DNA from: Leptobrachium leishanense
Lineage: Eukaryota; Chordata; Amphibia; Anura; Megophryidae
Assembly: GCA_009667805.1 (NCBI GenBank)
Contig: CM019067.1
Coordinates: 63,718,637-63,782,636 of the forward strand
Direction: 5' to 3'
DNA: 64,000 bases
Part shown: piece by piece, positions 10,471 to 22,439 of the stretch
How positions within the stretch are numbered: position 1 is the first letter of the stretch
Layout: every line of letters begins with the position of its first letter
Notes under the pieces: generated by a model
Told to the model about the DNA's origin: nothing
Database searches by the model: none
What the model saw: only the letters and a program-made list of their open reading frames with translations
Translations under genes and position numbers: made by a program

Positions 10471-11271
10471 CACTTTACTGTTACAATCCCACTTGGAATA
10501 ATGATATTTTTATGTCTGCACCTAGACATGTTGTGGATTTTATCTATGCTTTTGGGTTGTTACCGGAGTCCCGATGCATCCACTGGAGAAGGTGGATCAT
10601 TTGCCCATCACATTCAACAGATTTTGTGACCCTTCCTGTCCCCCTCATATACAGACACACATGCACATACAAAGAATTGGAAGCTGGGATATATTCATAC
10701 TTGGTGCTCCCCTGGGAACTCCAAATGCAGCCTCCTAAGCCAGTTATGACCATAAACATGAGATTTAGACAAATATTAAACAGCACTCTATGCACCCAAA
10801 AACCAAAGATCTGCATCTTTTTTTCTAATGATTACACCAGACTTGGATTATAGTCAAATGTGTCTGATTAAATTCATGACCTTAGGGCTTCATGGTGGAT
10901 GGGAAGTCTCTTACCACCAGCTCAGAGGTCGAAGTCTATTACCACCAGCTCAGAGGTCGAAGTCCCAAAAAACAAGATCAACCTAACACAATAAATCCTG
11001 TACACATCTTGTGCATAATGATGAAATATGATATATTTGGGTTACTTTACAGCGTCCTGTAGCAATTCATTCATTGGAAAGCCATGTGGAACCATTTACC
11101 CCTTTTCTTAATACTACAGTCACCATGCCAAGATGCCAAAAACCGTGGGTTGCACAATAGTGCATCCATGAGTGTAATATATACACAGAAAACGCTAGTT
11201 TTGTAATGGGGCAGTAATAAAAGAAAATTGGAAAGACCAAAGCAGGTCAATGCCGCATTATAATATGTTAA
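10471..11271. other. Intron, no recognised feature
   Basis: No gene is seen. It contains a short direct duplication at 10902-10965 (separate entry). Confidence 0.45.
10902..10965. repeat. Direct duplication, about 32 bp x 2
   Basis: 'accaccagctcagaggtcga' occurs twice in tandem with near-perfect identity. Confidence 0.85.
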
Positions 11272-11699
11272 GGCTAGGGACAGATGAGCGCATTTTCTGC
11301 GGCCACCGTCAAAATGTACGTCGATGCGTGCGCACGCATTTTTTCACGGAATACGCTTAAGTGGTCAGACGACCACAGTCGCACAGTCGCAGGTACTCAC
11401 CAACGCAATTCTAGGAAATCCGGCTGTTTGAACGTTATGTAGGCCGCACACTAGCAGCGTCTGACGTCTCCTAATCACGCACACACGCTGCCATGCGGCC
11501 GCAGCGCACTCTGTACGTCTGTAGCAGCGGTTTCACGTTCTGAGAAAAATGCGTTCATTTGCCGGTTGCGTGGTGTCGGCGCACTTTTGTACGCACGTAC
11601 TGCGTATATTGGCCGTCATTGGCCGTTATGTGCTGCTACTGCCGCCGTGATTTAGTGCGCCTGCACGCGCGTTCCAACTGCCCCACTCTGACCCTAGCC
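11272..11699. mobile_element. CpG-rich MITE, H2, inverse orientation
   Basis: The ends are GGCTAGGGACAGATGAGCG and CTCTGACCCTAGCC, flanked by TAA on the left and TTA/TAA on the right. The interior matches 4398-4824 inverted ('gacgtctcctaatcacgcac', 'gcgcactctgtacgtc'). Confidence 0.75.
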
Positions 11700-12104
11700 T
11701 TAAAGTTAATGTTGGTTTAAAGTAGTAGTTTAGGCATTTTTTTCATATAGCAATACCTCAATCACAATATACATTTTGGTATACTAGAGTGCACTTAAAG
11801 CTCACTATTGATTAGATCCTATTGACCTGGACGCTACAAATTAATGATCAAGCTTTAATTACTTTACAGTAGACATGTGCATTCGTTTTAGTACTAAAAC
11901 GATTTAGTCAGAATTTTGGGATAATTTAGTTTTAGTATGAGTCAAGAGAAACGAAACTGCTCAGTACAAAAAACGAAAGAAACTAAAATAAAATGCACTA
12001 CATTTTAGTTTCAGTCCTTTTTGTGATATTACATTGAGTGAAAGAGACAGCAATGAGAGCGCGACATCGCACATCTGAAGTTCTGCACCCTCCACATGCC
12101 AATG

Positions 12105-12345
12105 CAGTAGGATGTCTATACAGAGAGGGGCATTAATTAATGCAGGAGGATGTTCTATACATTATACAGAGAAAGGTATAAATTTGAGGAGGATGTTCTA
12201 TACAGAGAGGGACATTAATTAATTCAGGAGGATGTTCTATATATTATACAGAGAGGGGTATTAATTAATGCAGGTGGATGTTGTATACATTATACAGAGA
12301 GGGGTATTAATTAATGCAGGAGGATGTTCTAACATTATACAGCCC
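12105..12345. repeat. Minisatellite, about 45-bp unit, 5 copies
   Basis: The unit includes 'gcaggaggatgttctataca', 'ttatacagagaggggtatta' and 'attaat'. It is internal to the hAT at 11870-12890. Confidence 0.85.
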
Positions 12346-12546
12346 TTTAAAACCAGTGGCTGCGAGCGCTGAGATCGGCTGCTTGTTACATTATCTCTCA
12401 GTACAATGTATCAGGCTCAGTTGTTACAGTAACTGACTATAAAGCGCGCTCAGAGTTCCAGTAAAACAAGGAAATAATATTGTTCTAACCTCTCTGAGCG
12501 CTGTGATGAGCAGCAGTCAGTTACTGTAACAGCTTTGCCTGACACG

Positions 12547-12676
12547 GGGCACTATTACAATGTTGGTGCTAACTTAACCAGAGCTGTTGTAAACTGAAAA
12601 CCTCCATAGGCTATAATGGCTCTGGGAAGTTTACAACAGCTCTGGTTAAGTTAGCCTCAACTATGTAATCTGGCCC
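12547..12676. repeat. Palindromic MITE Q
   Basis: The inverted arms carry 'ggtgctaacttaaccagagc' on the left and 'gctctggttaagttagc' on the right, around 'cctccataggctataatggc'. Related copies are at 22316-22439 and 55773-57561. Confidence 0.75.
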
Positions 12677-12898
12677 ACATTGTGCTGAGAGTGAGAGATA
12701 CTGTAACAAGCAGCGATCTCAGCCCTCTGAGGAGCCACTACAATAGTAATTGTATCCATTGGTTTTCGGATGGATGAAATTAGTTTTCATACTAAAGAAC
12801 TGAAAACGAATTTCTTTAGTAACTAAATAAATTGCATTTTAGGACTAATCCATTAGTCCAAAACGAAATTTTGTGCTGTGCACATGTCTACTTTACAG

Positions 12899-13836
12899 CT
12901 TCTTAAAGCCTTACGTTTTCTTTGTCATCAGCCATTTCGTAAATCCTTATGGGTAGATGAAACTGCATAGAAAAGTTGACAAACCATCGGATGCTTTTTG
13001 TAGTTTTTCTTTTTCCACTCACACCATAGCTATACTCTTTCTACTACCAAGAGACACTCTAGGTACTGTGACCACTCAAGTCACTGACCACCAGTCACAT
13101 TGTGTCCAACTCTTTCCCTACCCAGTCCCCAGGTCTAGGAGTCTAGGAGGACTAGCTCAACCCTCAGAGTGCACCTAGAACCCGATCTACCTGATCCTGG
13201 CTTCTAGTGAGTCTCTTGAAGGAGTCCATTGACTGCTGCGACATACAGGAAGAAAGCAGCATGTCATGTCCAAAGGCACTGAAATAAAGGTTAGTTTATA
13301 CACTGGCCATATGTGCAAGTCAGGGTGCTGATTTTGGTTTTCTAAGAATCGGGAGTCGCGGAACTGGACTCCATCCAATGGGTCGCAATGCTCTTGCTTT
13401 AGATTGGAGAGTAAAAATTTAGTAACTGGTTCCAATGGGTTTGGACTTACAGCACGCTTACCTCCAATGTTACTCACTCATCATCTCTCTGGGGAAGAGT
13501 AAAGGTTTGGGGACCTCTTGTGCCTTGTGTAACTCTCTGGAAAAGGGGACTGTAAGGTTTTCTAGTGTGGAGGTGAAACTGAGCGCGTAGGATGGCTCCC
13601 TCTCACTCCTAGATTTGTAGCTTAGATTTGTAGACCCTGTTTCAATGTGTCTGTTTTTTCCATTTGAGAGCAATTAATAGCAACCACTGACATTTGCCAC
13701 ATAGTCCCAATGCCATAAATATTTCCTAGCTTTTGAGGCGATCACACCACTTTGGTCTCATGGACTAGACTATGAGCTGTGACCAAACTCAAAACCATAG
13801 GATCTCCCCATCTGTGAGGCTGATGCTACCACTTTA
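12899..13836. other. Intron; one frog-type dispersed phrase
   Basis: 'gacactctaggtactgtgac' near 13055 resembles the 'gggacactctaggcactg' text at 15615, a dispersed repeat. Otherwise nothing is recognised. Confidence 0.45.
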
Positions 13837-14307
13837 GGCTAGCGTCAGACAAACACAGTCATCACATCCATGTTGCCGCTCAGTTTAACGTCCGTCGTAG
13901 CATTTGATTTGAGATCAATAGAGACCAACACACGAAGTACGTGCGCACCGAAGTGCACACGCACCACGCAGGTGGCAACAGACGCCATTTAGGCTTTGCT
14001 GTAAAAGCGCTACAACGGACGCCCAGAGTGCGCCGCGTCTGCATAGCGGCCTGTGTGCATGATGAAGCAACGTCAGATGCAGCGAATTTGCGATGTCCAT
14101 CACGTTGATGCTCAGAAGTTTTTTTTGGTCTGGCTGACTGTACCTGCCATTTAATTTTAATTAATTTTGTTTCCCAAATTTCCCTTTTTTTCTACATCCG
14201 TCAAAAAAAACCAGACCGTGTGGTGTCTACAGTACCTTCCGTCAGTACGTCCGCCCGTTATGCACGCAAGCAGAGTGCGCTCAGACTGCGTTCGTCTGAC
14301 ATTAGCC
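13837..14307. mobile_element. CpG-rich MITE, Harbinger-like H1
   Basis: The ends are GGCTAGCGTCAGACAAAC and GTTCGTCTGACATTAGCC, flanked by TTA on both sides (13834-13836 and 14308-14310). Interior text is shared with 2055-2451 and 58167-58615 ('cacacgaagtacgtgcgcac'). Confidence 0.78.
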
Positions 14308-14370
14308 TTACTGGTCAACAAGGAGGTCAAATGGTTGATTTGTCACCAATCAGATCCATTGTCCCTACGC

Positions 14371-14457
14371 CAGGGATCTCAAACTCTGCTCTTCCCTGAT
14401 GTTTCTGACCTACACCTCCCATGATCCATTTATTGCATTCAGAGTTTGAGATCCCTC
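14371..14457. mobile_element. Tiny hAT MITE (87 bp)
   Basis: The ends are CAGGGATCTCAAACTCTG and CAGAGTTTGAGATCCCTC. The flanking octamers CCCTACGC and TCCTACAC match at 6 of 8. There is almost no interior besides a 'cctcccatgatcc' phrase common to this family. Confidence 0.65.
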
Positions 14458-15164
14458 TCCTACACCCATGACTCCTACCTTGGCTGGTTTTGGACTCCAT
14501 TTGGCCAAGACAGTTTAATTTTTTTTTTTATTGTAATTGCCTTCTTTTGGATTAAGTGCAGTAGGTGACGTGTGAAGGGTTGAACCTGATGGACACCCGT
14601 CTTTTTTCAGCCTATCTGTTACTTGTTACACTTAAGAGTTTGATTATTTTGCTAGCATTCATTGTTTTATGAAAGGATTTAATCCCATTAAAACCTCACT
14701 CCAGCTATATTATACTTTCCATGTGTAAATTTTTCCTCCCGCAACCTGAATTCTACTATAAACTCTAAATAATTAATATCTATTTAATTACGTTGGGAAG
14801 CCGTGTTTCTAACGATTGCCTAGATATCAAGAATATTGATTGGCTTTTTTGTGCTTTAATTAGGTTTAATAATATACCTTTTGTAATCCTTATTTAATAA
14901 GACACCAGTCAGGAACTACACAGATCTATAATGTACAACAAACAAGTACCTGCTAATTGGCCCCTTGTCATCCTCTTCTAAGAGAGGGAGTGCAAAAAAA
15001 ATGGAGACGGGAACAAAAGGGCCCCGAAGGCAGAAACCACCTTGGCCTAAGAGCCTCAGGGCTTTGCCTACACGGGACATTTATATTGCTCTTCTAAAAT
15101 ATCAACTGTCATACTCTTGCCATGGACCAGAGAAGTCATCAAAAAACTATAGATGGGGAACGAA
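14458..15164. other. Intron, possible conserved AT-rich block
   Basis: 14640-14930 is AT-rich, low in CpG and free of recognisable repeats, with several homeodomain-like TAATTA cores. It could be conserved noncoding DNA, but this is only a suspicion. No coding segment is seen. Confidence 0.3.
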
Positions 15165-15557
15165 GTCTCAGGTCAGATGAATGCATTTTTCACGTCTACC
15201 GTCAAAAAGTGCGTTGATGCGTCCGAACGCATTTTTTCACATACGATGCGGTGATTTTTACAGATCCAAACCAGGAAACTTTGGGTGTCTGGACATTATG
15301 TTGGCCGGACATGAGCAGCGCCTGACGTCTCCTAATCACGCACACATGCCGCTATGCGGACGCAGTGCACTCTGTACGTCAGTACTAGCGGTTCGTTCTT
15401 GCAAAAATGCGTTTGTTTGCCGCTTGCGTTGAGCGGCCAAACTTTTGTGTGGCCGTACTTCATGTGTGGGCCTGCGTTGGACGTCATTTGCTGCTACCAC
15501 GGCCGTCATAAAGTGCGGGTAAATGCACGTTCGCACTGCTTTCGTCTGACCCCAGCC
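15165..15557. mobile_element. CpG-rich MITE, H2, left end eroded
   Basis: It reads like 11272-11699: 'gtcaaaaagtgcgtt', 'gacgtctcctaatcacgcac', and the right end TTCGTCTGACCCCAGCC. The left terminus is degraded to 'gtctcaggtcagatga'. Confidence 0.7.
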
Positions 15558-17110
15558 TATAAGGTGGGCAGTATAGAAAGCAAGCATATTTTTTGCATTT
15601 GCCTATACTTAAAGGGACACTCTAGGCACTGCAACCACTTAATGTAATATCTGTCTATTTTCTTTTATTTTGCTTTTCCTTTCGGATATACTGAAATAGT
15701 AAATTTTTATTTACAAAAATACACAAAAAATTAATAAAGTAACACCATCAAATCGTGTAAAACTGCTGTACTACAACCCGGGCAGTCCACTCGTGCGAAA
15801 CACAACACCAAATTATAAATATTTATAAAGAATATAAACGTATCCTTTTTTTTGTTCTTTATTAAATTTTATATGGCTTCGTTGCTAGTTTTTTTTTTTT
15901 TTTCCTTCTCGTGCATACCATTTATTTATATGGTTTACAGGCTCATGTACATTATTCCTATGTATATTTTTTTCTCAATGATTTATTTTTGTGGCCTTAT
16001 TGCATAATGAAAGGAAACCTTTTTTTTTTATACAGATGGAAAGCTTTGTATGATACAAATATTAGTATTTTTAAATAGACTTAAGCCTAGAATGTTTAGC
16101 AGCAGGGTTCCTTTGTAATGACTCCCCCTTCCCCTCACTCAGACACAGATACAATGTAGCCTTTGTTAAACATAATATTTAATGCTATAAACCAAAACCC
16201 GGTCCTTTTCTGCTGCATCAAAATGTTATTTAAAACACAGGGCTATTCATGCTATGCAGAAAACCTACTTATATTGAATATCATTGAAAGGATCTTTCAT
16301 AAAAATTGAAGTGCTGTCTGTTCTGAGAGAAATTGGGTTATGGCTTATTTCCAAATATATATACTGTACAGATCATGAGAAATCACGGTTTTCTGCATGC
16401 TATAAAATTGCTGGTGACAGGAAGAGAAGGAAATGCTGTAATCCACATAACATTAATACCCTTATCGCCTTAGACCAGCTGTGGCTGTTAATTTGGGGGG
16501 GGGGAGCTATCGCAGGGTTGGATAGGCATTTGAAAGGCGATCATTGGGGAGATCTGCTGTAATAAGCAAGGAGAAATCAGGAACAAATAGTTTGTGAAGG
16601 GTATTCTGTCGAAAAGACAAAGATGCCAGTTGCCTCAAGTTCTCAGACATCTCGTCACATGCAACTGTTCCATCAAAGATTATCTTTTCTGTACAATAAT
16701 ATACCAAGACTGGAGTCCTAATCGTGACCAAACTATTGGTACATCATCACATACTTGAGTCACAATTAGGGGAGGGCAGGCATGTACTGGCCATCAGGAC
16801 TACTGGGAGATTTCCGGTGGCCCAATGGCTCAGTGGTGCCGGCCAGAGCCTGGCGATAGCCTGGGCCTGGCTGCTGGATGAGAGCGGAGTGCTTTTTTTT
16901 TTTTTTGTCCCAGTCCAGCCCTGGGGGAGAGGCCCCCCCAAAGTCAGATCATATTTCTTTTTCTAGATATTCTTGCAACATTTGCATTTCCACACTGCAA
17001 CGTACAATAGAAGCTTGTGTTCCTAGAGCTGCGTTATGGCTTACATCGGGTTTTAATGCAATGAAGTCAAATTTGGGCTCTGCCATGTTTTTGGCCTACA
17101 TTTCCTAGAA
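15558..17110. other. Intron with scattered repeat scraps
   Basis: A dispersed 'aaagggacactctaggcactg' scrap lies at about 15611. T-runs occur at 15890-15905 and a G-run at 16494-16504. No gene is seen. Confidence 0.45.
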
Positions 17111-17114
17111 ATCC

Positions 17115-17190
17115 TTAAATGCAGCAGATGGCTAGAGACTCATGGGAGTTGTAGTTTATGAACATCTGGGTGGCCGGAGTTTGGCATCCC
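17115..17190. repeat. hAT-like MITE end fragment
   Basis: It ends GGAGTTTGGCATCCCTG, with 'catgggagttgtagttt' inside. This is the same class as 14371-14457 and 27357-27550. Confidence 0.5.
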
Positions 17191-17198
17191 TGTCTTAA

Positions 17199-18374
17199 CC
17201 CCTTCACTGCTGAGGCATTTCACCGCTGTGTGCTGAGCTCATTTTTACCGCTTTCGCTCATCATGTTTAAACGCGATTTGAAGCCATATTTTAATAAATG
17301 ACCCAGACATATTATATATCGTTCTTTCCGGCAGACTCCACAGATTCATAATATATCATTTTTATATGTATACGTCATGTCCTGTCTGTATATTATAACA
17401 AAAAATACAAAAATAATTTAGTTTTTAATCATCTGCAGTGTGTAAAGTGTTTTTTTTCACATTTTATTACATGAGCGTTTGCGGTTATGTTTTCTATGGG
17501 GTGCGCTTGTACAAAAATTTGAAATGGGGACTTGTTACATTTTGTGGGGGGATTTACGTGATTTTTAGCAAACGCACCCCATAGAAAAAAATCATTAGTG
17601 CAGCATCATTGTTCACATTATAATTGAAATGTGAACAATATTGCTGCATTAATAAAAACAACACACAAAAAAAACATATATTTTTTTGTTTTTTAAATTT
17701 ATTTATTTTTATTATTTTTTTTTACTTTGTACCTAGTCATGTTGGGTATCATTCGAAAGGCCATGCTCAGGCCTTTCAAACGACACCCTCCATGACCCCC
17801 TAGCTGCCACGGTTCTGGAGATATTGGGGTTCACAAGGGGTTCCCCGGCTATCTGACGTCATCACGCTATGCATGATGACATCAGGCAGCGAGGGGAGAC
17901 CCGGGGGTGGAGCCGCCATCCAAGATGGCGGCCCCACCGGAGCTAGGCTGCACTTCAGCGCCGCAAGGCGCTGAAGTGCAACCTGGCGCTTGAGGGGTTA
18001 AAGCCAGGCACCGCTTAAAAGGGGAGACTCTCCCCTTTTAAGCGGTGCCTGGCTTTTGGCGCTGCTCCTTTCCGATCGGGAGGGAGAGGGATCCGAACGG
18101 ATTCCCCCCCCTCCCTTCCAGGCTATCTCCCGGCATTGCCGGGGGGTCGCCTGGAAATGACGTCATTGCGCCAAGCGCGATGACGTCGTTTATGCCGGGA
18201 GGAGCTTGACTTCAGCGTCTGAGGACGCTGAAGTCAGGACACTGCGGGACACCGGACAGAGAGGTGAGTATCTCCGCCGGGGGTCCCGCACAGCTGATGA
18301 CGTGTGGGGCACGTCCTCAGCATGTAACGTGCATCAATGAGGACGTGCCCCACACGTCTTCAGCAGTGAAAGGG
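17199..18374. mobile_element. TTAA-site element built of palindromes (copy A)
   Basis: It is flanked by TTAA on both sides (17195-17198 and 18375-18378). The ends are CCCCTTCACTGCTGAGG and CTTCAGCAGTGAAAGGG. A TTAA duplication is used by piggyBac and Kolobok elements, so one of these is likely. No transposase frame is present. The left half is AT-rich and shared with 4911-6128 and 36680-37138. The right half (17780-18370) is a GC-rich series of hairpins, including 14-bp perfect arms at 17949-17980 and the 55-bp palindrome at 18001-18055. Confidence 0.8.
18001..18055. repeat. Perfect palindrome, 27-bp arms
   Basis: Arms 18001-18027 and 18029-18055 are perfect inverse complements around one central C. 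The equivalent palindrome in copy C (60680-60720) has a different base pair at one position in both arms. Confidence 0.95.
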
Positions 18375-18378
18375 TTAA

Positions 18379-19071
18379 TGAATTGCTATCATTCTTAGGA
18401 GTAAGCTACATACTATAACCCCTTTGAAGCAGACAACTTGTGAGATACATCCTCGGCTTTCTCATCTGTGTGCAGAGGATGTCCTCTACAAGTCTACATG
18501 TCATGCCTTGCCTGCAGCGATACATGCAAATGTGGCCATTCTGGCTGATGTCCTGCAGCAATCTGACTTCCTGGAAGTCAGACCTCGCCCTGTCACACCA
18601 ACGTCATTGCAAAGGGGTGAAATGGCTCAGCAGAGGAAGAGTTAAAAGTTGGTTTTGTTCAAGATCTGAACCACAAGTAGGACAGGAGTCCACATTGATA
18701 TACACTGACCTTACAGCTGGGGTTGTATGGGTGATCAGTCATGCATTCTTTATTAATGTGTCTTGGCTATCTTGGATTTGCCATAGAAGTATAAGGAGTA
18801 TATATCTGAATATTTGAGTATCAATACCTATGTACACTGTCACTAGCCATGATTTTTCTTAAGTTTAACATCTTTTTAATGCCTTCAGTATTGTGATACA
18901 TGATCAGCAGTAACAGACAGAGCAGCCCAAGATCGTATTAACATGAAGCTATGCTGCATCATTCAACACATGAAATTAGTTTGTTTCGAATTACGTTCAC
19001 TTCTATCTGGGCTTCAGAAGATGCCCCCAAAATTTTAGCACTCTGGGCATGATGCCAGAGGTGCTATTATT
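18379..19071. other. Intron, no recognised feature
   Basis: Nothing is supported beyond a weak TTAA-element-like phrase at 18600-18640 ('gaaatggctcagcagagg'). Confidence 0.45.
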
Positions 19072-19197
19072 TTACCCCTTCACGCACCAGGATATACTAT
19101 GCTGTCCTGGAGGTACAGGTATGCCCTGCTATTTTCAATGGGGCTGCTTCGACTCCTCCCTGCAGCCTGCCTGCCGACTCACTGCATGCGTCATTGG

Positions 19198-21134
19198 CAG
19201 GGCCGGAATAACATAGGGGCGGATGGAGCGGCAGCTCCAGGCCCCCTTCTCAAAATGGGCCCACAGCAGCCCAGCCAAGAGGAGCCGCTGGCCGGCACAC
19301 TGCAAGGCCGATGCAGCCGCCGAATCTGGATGATGCGGCCCGGCCATATAGTGGAGAGGCAGATAAGACGTGTGTGGAAGCGATCAACACGTGATTGGAG
19401 GTATCCGGTCACGTGCCCCAGTGGGGGCTGCTTATTTGATTATAAGATGTAGGGGATGAAGGCACACAGTGCGCAGGCTTGCAGATGAATCCGCCCAGCC
19501 CACACTGTGTTGCCTGCACAGCCCACACAGCATGTCAGCCCAGGCCACCGGCACGAGGAGGATTGCTTGCAAAGAAGCAGGCACGCCCTGATTTTTCCCT
19601 GCGTGACACTTTTTCCCCCTAATATTTAATAGGAGGGCGGAGCAAGCAACAGTGAAGGGGAAGGAGAGCAGGCCCACCAGGAAGAGCAGCTTGCTGACCA
19701 TCAGCCACACCCACCCCCGACAGCAACAAGAGGGCAGGAGATCCCCATGAGAGCAGCAGGGCCTGGCTTGCCTGGGTGCCCTCCAGGAGTAGGCTGGATG
19801 TGATGCTGCAGACTGCCATTCTGGCAGCATAGTGTCTCTTCACATGTGCAGGACGTTCAGTGCACACACTGCCCTGCCTTCAAGGCCAGTCTCTCTCTGG
19901 CTGGCATTGCAAAGGCAGGATGTCAGCAGGGCTGCAGGCTCCTCACATCCCAGCTGCTCTGCACGTCATCCTGCATGATCAGAGACACAGGCAACAGGAG
20001 CTCTCCCTGCTTTCATCTACAGATCACCATGAACTGTTACAGGACAGGTAAGAGGATCTTTCTGTGCTTAAAACAAAAGGAAGCCCCTACCATGTGTCAG
20101 GAAGCAGTTGCCTTCTGAATCCCATGTGTTAAAGGGCTAAGGTGTTAGCAGGAGGCAGAATAAATATCTGGAAAGTGAGATGTGCTCCCTCTCCCCTCCA
20201 TCAAACACAGTTACTGATCGCCTGTGACCCCTGCGTAACCAAATCCCTACCTGTAACCCCATAATAACCAGATCCCTACCTGTGACCCCTGCATAACCAA
20301 ATGCCTACCTGTAACCCCTGCGTAACCAAATGCCTACCTGTAACCCCTGCGTAACCAAATGCCTACCTGTGACCCCTGTGTAACCAAATGCCTACCTGTG
20401 ACCCCTGTGTAACCAAATGCCTACCTGTGACCCCTGCCTAACCAAATCCCTACCTGCGACCCCTGAATAACCAGATCCCTACCTGTAACCCCTGATTAAC
20501 CAGATCTCTGTCCCACATCCCTACCCGTAACCCCTGATTAACCAGATCCCTGTCCCACATCCCTACCCCTAACCCGATCTCTGTCCCACATCCCTACCCG
20601 TAACCCCTGATTAACCAGATCCCTGTCCCACATCCCTACCCGTAACCCGATCTCTGTCCCACATCCCTACCCGTAACCCCTGAGTAACCAGATCTGTCCC
20701 ACATCCCTACTTGTAACCCCTGAATAACCAGATCCCCTGTCCCACATCTCTACTTGTAACCCCTGAATAACCAGATCTCTGCTCCACATCCCTACCGTAA
20801 CCCCTGAATAACCAGATCTGTCCCGCATCCCTACCCGTAACCCCTGATTTACCAGAACCCTGTCCCACATCCCTACCCGTAACCCCTGATTTACCAGATC
20901 CCTGTCCCATATCCCTACCCGTAACCCCTGATTTACCAGAACCCTGTCCCACATCCCTACCCGTAATCCCTGATTTACCAGATCCCTGTCCCATATCCCT
21001 ACCCGTAACCCCTGAATAACATCAGTGCGCCAGGAGGGGTTTAAGAGCAGGGTCTGACTTTTTCAATTTATTTCTTTAAAAAGGCCCACCAAACTCCTCA
21101 GCACCAGGCCCATGATACTCTTAATCCGGCCCTG
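19198..21134. mobile_element. hAT element (1.9 kb) with a large minisatellite
   Basis: The ends are CAGGGCCGGAATAAC and AATCCGGCCCTG. An exact 8-bp target duplication, GTCATTGG, lies at 19190-19197 and 21135-21142. The left part (19200-20210) is GC-rich with several short open frames that resemble no protein I know. The right part is the tandem array. Confidence 0.85.
20215..21012. repeat. Minisatellite, 29-bp and 42-bp units
   Basis: The left half is about 29-bp units ('aaccaaatgcctacctgtga' plus 'cccctgcgt'). The right half is about 42-bp units that add 'ctgtcccacatccctac'. The longer unit seems to derive from the shorter by an internal insertion. The repetitive frames on the minus strand are artefacts of the repeat. 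Confidence 0.92.
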
Positions 21135-21288
21135 GTCATTGGCTGAACGGGGTCGGCCTGAACTCAAGCTGTCCCCCTGCAGCCAATGCTGCGCGACGGG
21201 TTGCAATCAGGACTGTGAGGCGCACCTGTATGCCTTGCCGGCAAAAAACACCCTTTAAGGGTGCCACCCGTGCGTCCTTAAGGGGCTA

Positions 21289-21984
21289 AAACCAGCTGAG
21301 GAATGTCTCTAGCGACAGCCCGCCAGTTGATCCTGCAGAGCTCAGACCTGTAGTAAGTTCATTTATCCTGGAGATTTGGCTAAGGAGGAAAACCTATATC
21401 CGCAGGTTTCTCCTTAGTGTCCTCGTTTTATCTCTATTACAGGGGGACGCTTTTTCAGCAGCCTGCCCCGTATGTAGCGCTAAGCCTCAGGATACCCAAG
21501 GCAGAGCTAAGCGCCGCTGCAAGCATCCCCTCCAAGGAGTTCATAAGACTCCATTGAGGGTTTGTCTACCTGTCACATGACCTGCAGGATCTCGTCTCTC
21601 CCGTATGTTTTTTTTTTTTGGGGGGGGGGTTCAGCTCCTAGCTGTGGTTAACTCTCCAGTTAGCTGCAGCAGGACGTAATTAGCATTAGGACTTTGTGAT
21701 TCATGCGCTAATTAACTCTTTGTGCTCCCCCTGTGAAGCATAGGGAGTGTAAAGTACAGTAGCCTCGCACTGAAAACTGCAAGATTCGAATCGCTAATGT
21801 TTTTTTTTTTTTTTAACCCGTTAGCGTTTAGAATGTAATCTGGTCCACCTGCACTAGGGCCACTTAACATAGTGCTCAGCTGTGTGAGCGTCAACGCTAA
21901 CATTAGCGTTATGAATCTAATCGCGCCCGTAGTTTGCAGTTTTGATGCTGCACTCAGGACGAGGCATATAGAACATTTGTAAAT
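21289..21984. other. Intron with a weak inverted repeat
   Basis: 'gcactgaaaactgcaag' near 21767 and 'tttgcagttttgatgctgc' near 21932 are inverse-related. Between them lie 'cgctaatg/cattagcg' arms, so 21765-21955 may be another MITE. No gene is seen. Confidence 0.4.
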
Positions 21985-22195
21985 GCTGCCTTTTTTTTGA
22001 GAAAGGATTTTACCAGGAAAGATACATTGAGATTTCTCTCGTTTTCAAGTATGTCCTGGGTGGCGAGTATGTACCGTTAGGTGTCTTGCCCAAGGACACT
22101 TACTGGAGAGGTGCTCGTCGGGATCAAATCCATGTTTCCACAGGCTCTCTCCATGCAGAGCAGTGATGTTACCTCTACTCCAGCCTGGAGGATAT
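21985..22195. repeat. Dispersed repeat X (about 200 bp)
   Basis: 'accaggaaagatacattgag', 'cttgcccaaggacacttact' and 'acctctactccagcc' recur at 42520-42710, with a short piece at 39688-39742. The class is unknown. A SINE or LINE tail is possible. Confidence 0.7.
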
Positions 22196-22315
22196 ACTAT
22201 GTAGATCCCAGATCAAATGGATTACTGCTAGGAATCGAGGGGTGGTAGTCGGGTTGGATTGTAGCAATTTGCTGTGCCGACTCTCAAGGACCCAGCTATG
22301 CAACGATCTAATCTA

Positions 22316-22439
22316 GGGCCCTATTCCAAGGTTGGTGTAAACCTGTGCTGTTGTAAACTTGACTCCATAGGCCGTAATGGCTCTGGTACGTTTACAACAG
22401 CTCTGGCTGAGTTAACACCAACCTTAGAATAGAATCCCT
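22316..22439. repeat. Palindromic MITE Q copy
   Basis: Starts GGGCCCTATTC and ends GAATAGAATCCC. The inverted 'ttgtaaac/gtttacaa' arms lie around 'ctccataggccgtaatggc'. Confidence 0.65.

Larger units (their letters stand above)
11870..12890. mobile_element. hAT element with exact 8-bp target duplication
   Basis: The ends are TAGACATGTGCATTCG and GTGCACATGTCTA. The flanking CTTTACAG is identical at 11862-11869 and 12891-12898, which is diagnostic of hAT-type insertion. Sub-terminal 'aaaacgaa/ttcgttttag' text is shared between the two ends. It carries a 45-bp minisatellite and, nested within, a palindromic MITE. No transposase frame is seen. Related elements are 25921-26461 and 27619-28788. 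Confidence 0.88.
19072..21288. mobile_element. TTAA-type element split by an hAT
   Basis: The left end, about ACCCCTTCACGCACC, pairs with the right-end CCGTGCGTCCTTAAGGGG text. Eroded TTTA and TAAA flank the ends where TTAA is expected. Removing 19198-21134 rejoins 'gcatgcgtcattgg' with 'ctgaacgggg', leaving a short (about 280 bp) non-autonomous element. Confidence 0.5.

Noticed and set aside
17199..18374. Origin of replication or viral terminal palindrome
   Set aside because: The palindromes occur in several dispersed copies with TTAA flanks and no viral gene nearby, so a transposon is the better reading.
19099..19867. Cluster of 60-130-codon open frames on both strands
   Set aside because: A GC-rich hAT interior reduces stop codons on both strands. 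No motif, signal peptide or splice logic supports a gene.
20667..20994. Repetitive glycine-rich open frames on the minus strand
   Set aside because: They are produced by the 42-bp minisatellite unit, whose length is a multiple of three. There is no start context or known protein.
20215..21012. Interstitial telomere repeat ('taaccc' text)
   Set aside because: 'taacccc' occurs only once per 29-42-bp unit. It is not a (TTAGGG)n array.
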